Assembly: GCA_017552495.1 (NCBI GenBank)
Contig: JAFZPW010000069.1
Span: forward strand, 1 to 5,164
DNA from: Clostridia bacterium
GTDB taxonomy: Bacteria; Bacillota; Clostridia; Oscillospirales; Butyricicoccaceae
Length of the DNA stretch: 5,164 nucleotides
Direction: 5' to 3'
Positions 4,284 to 5,164 of the stretch are shown here, piece after piece. The position numbers and the translations under genes are program-made. Positions within the stretch are counted from its first letter, which is position 1, and each line of letters opens with the position of its first letter. The notes below the pieces were generated by a model. The model made no database searches and was not told where the DNA came from. It saw nothing but the letters and a program-made list of their open reading frames with translations.

Positions 4284-4317
4284 GGTTTGCAGGGATGAGC
4301 AAACAGCAACTACACAC

Positions 4318-4323
4318 GGAGGT
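4318..4323 (+). promoter_or_regulatory. rplJ ribosome binding site that decides the start
   Basis: GGAGGT lies ten bases before ATG 4334. Longer in-frame starts at ATG 4295 and GTG 4259 are rejected: 4259 is inside the terminator loop, 4295 has no good Shine-Dalgarno, and both would add residues absent from L10 proteins. Confidence 0.85.
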
Positions 4324-4333
4324 GAAAACACGC

Positions 4334-4867
4334 ATGCCCAACGCAAAGGTTTTGGAAGAGAAAAAGGCGATCGTCGCTTCTCTGGCGGAAAAGATGAAGA
4401 ATGCGTCTGCCGGTGTTCTGGTGGACTACAAGGGCATCACCGTTGAGAACGACACCAAGCTGCGTGCCGAGCTGAGAAAGAACGGCGTGGAGTATTCCGT
4501 CGTCAAGAACACCCTGACTCGTTTTGCCGCGAAAGAGATCGGCTTCGACGAGCTGGACGGCGTTCTCAACGGAACGACTGCCATGGCCGTCAGCATGGAC
4601 GACGCCATCGCCCCCGCCCGCGTGATCGTGGACTTCATGAAGAAGAACCCCAAGGTTCCCTTCCAGGTGAAGGCTGGTTTCGTGGAGGGTAAGATCGTTG
4701 ACGTGGACACCATCAAGCAGCTGGGCGAGCTGCCCGGCAAGGATATGCTGGTGGCCATGGTCCTCGGCACTCTGAACGCACCCATCGCCGCTCTGGCCCG
4801 GGCGATCAACGCCATCGCAGAGCAGAAGGGCGCTCCCGCAGCCGCGGAAGCTCCCGCAGCCGAATAA
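4334..4867 (+). CDS. rplJ: 50S ribosomal protein L10
   Basis: Forms the base of the L10-(L12)n stalk, anchoring L12 dimers to the ribosome beside L11, and with L12 represses its own operon through the leader RNA. The 177-residue protein begins with the N-terminal rRNA-binding domain: KKAIVASLAEKMKNASAGVL (10-29), DYKGITV (31-37), LRAELRKNGVEYSVVKNTL (43-61) and GTTAMAVS (80-87). Conserved middle elements follow, including VKAGFVEGK at 112-120 and LGELPGKDML at 130-139. The hydrophobic C-terminal helix that docks L12 dimers is at about 140-163 (AMVLGTLNAPIAALARAINA). The tail is a short Ala/Pro/Glu-rich extension (168-177), slightly longer than the usual 165-175 residues. rplL follows after 27 bp in the same transcript. 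Confidence 0.97.
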   Translation: MPNAKVLEEKKAIVASLAEKMKNASAGVLVDYKGITVENDTKLRAELRKNGVEYSVVKNTLTRFAAKEIGFDELDGVLNGTTAMAVSMDDAIAPARVIVDFMKKNPKVPFQVKAGFVEGKIVDVDTIKQLGELPGKDMLVAMVLGTLNAPIAALARAINAIAEQKGAPAAAEAPAAE

Positions 4868-4894
4868 GAATTAAAAAAATTGGAGGTAACTACA

Positions 4895-5164
4895 ATGGCT
4901 ACTGAGAAAGTCACCAAGCTGGTTGAAGAAGTGAAGGAGCTGACCGTCCTCGAGCTGAGCGAGCTGGTCAAGGCCCTGGAAGAAGAATTCGGCGTTTCCG
5001 CCGCTGCTCCCGTCGCGATGATGGGCGGCGCCGCCGCTGCCGCTCCCGCTGAGGAGGAGAAGACCGAGTTCACCCCCGTTCTGGCCGAAGTCGGCGGCAA
5101 CAAGATCGCCGTCATCAAGGTCGTCCGCGAGCTGACCGGTCTGGGTCTGAAGGAAGCCAAGGAA
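4895..5164 (+). CDS. rplL: 50S ribosomal protein L7/L12 (C-terminus beyond window)
   Basis: The flexible stalk protein that recruits and activates translational GTPases. Ninety codons are present of an expected 120-125. The N-terminal dimerisation and L10-binding domain spans about 1-35 (KVTKLVEEVKELTVLELSELVKALEEEFGV region). The Ala/Pro/Gly-rich hinge spans about 36-54. The C-terminal factor-binding domain starts at about 57 with TEFTPVL and includes NKIAVIKVVRELTGLGLKEAK (69-89), with its invariant lysines and GLGLKEAK helix turn. The missing part is the last 30 or so residues. ATG 4895 follows GGAGGT (4882-4887) with a seven-base spacer. No terminator or promoter separates it from rplJ, so the higher L12 dose is probably achieved by its own strong ribosome binding site. 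Confidence 0.97.
   Translation, partial: MATEKVTKLVEEVKELTVLELSELVKALEEEFGVSAAAPVAMMGGAAAAAPAEEEKTEFTPVLAEVGGNKIAVIKVVRELTGLGLKEAKE

Noticed and set aside
3050..4309. 419-codon minus-strand open frame across rplA and the rplJ promoter and leader
   Set aside because: It is antisense to the clear L11 and L1 genes and covers the rplJ promoter and terminator. The His/Gly/Leu-rich composition is typical of an antisense shadow, and no ribosome binding site supports it.
4295..4333. ATG 4295 as a short leader peptide or as the rplJ start
   Set aside because: It is in frame with rplJ and has no stop before ATG 4334, so it is not a separate peptide, and it has only a weak GCAGGG upstream compared with GGAGGT before 4334.
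4426..5160. 244-codon minus-strand open frame opposite rplJ and rplL
   Set aside because: It is Ser/Ala/Thr-rich low-complexity sequence produced by reading the Ala/Glu/Lys-rich stalk genes backwards.

Overview
The window is a chromosomal piece of a moderately GC-rich Bacillota genome. It is most likely a gut-type member of the class Clostridia (Oscillospiraceae-like), which I infer from gene order, Gram-positive-type AGGAGG ribosome binding sites and a strong preference for C/G-ending codons in the ribosomal protein genes. I cannot name a genus.

Left part (1-1496, minus strand): two genes unrelated to translation. One is nnrD, the ADP-dependent NAD(P)H-hydrate dehydratase, a metabolite-repair enzyme. 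Downstream of it is a small-conductance mechanosensitive channel (mscS) whose C-terminal part lies beyond the window start. Each has a plausible promoter of its own.

Divergent intergenic region (1497-1768): it holds the minus-strand nnrD promoter and a strong plus-strand promoter (TTGACG-N17-TATTCT with extended -10 and upstream A-tracts). The plus-strand promoter drives the ribosomal/transcription block. An 8-bp-arm AT-rich palindrome lies between the two promoters.

Right part (1769-5164, plus strand): the conserved block rpmG-secE-nusG-rplK-rplA-rplJ-rplL. These genes encode L33, the SecE translocon subunit, the NusG elongation factor, L11, L1, L10 and L7/L12 (the last cut by the window end). 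The block carries visible autoregulatory RNA. Two copies of an L1-binding-site-like structure (GTGG-GA-hairpin-internal loop-CCAC, differing in stem sequence but not architecture) precede rplK and rplA. A classic L10 leader precedes rplJ: a near-perfect promoter, a kink-turn-type L10 aptamer, a competing antiterminator, and an 11-bp intrinsic terminator. L1 can thus be expected to limit L11/L1 synthesis, and the L10-L12 complex to limit L10/L12 synthesis.

I do not see a novel system here. The most useful points are the duplicated L1 operator with natural covariation, the fully drawable L10 attenuator, a palindrome embedded in the rplJ promoter spacer, and corrected starts for rplK (GTG at 2871) and rplJ (ATG at 4334). 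No tRNA, rRNA, mobile element, CRISPR array or attachment site was found.
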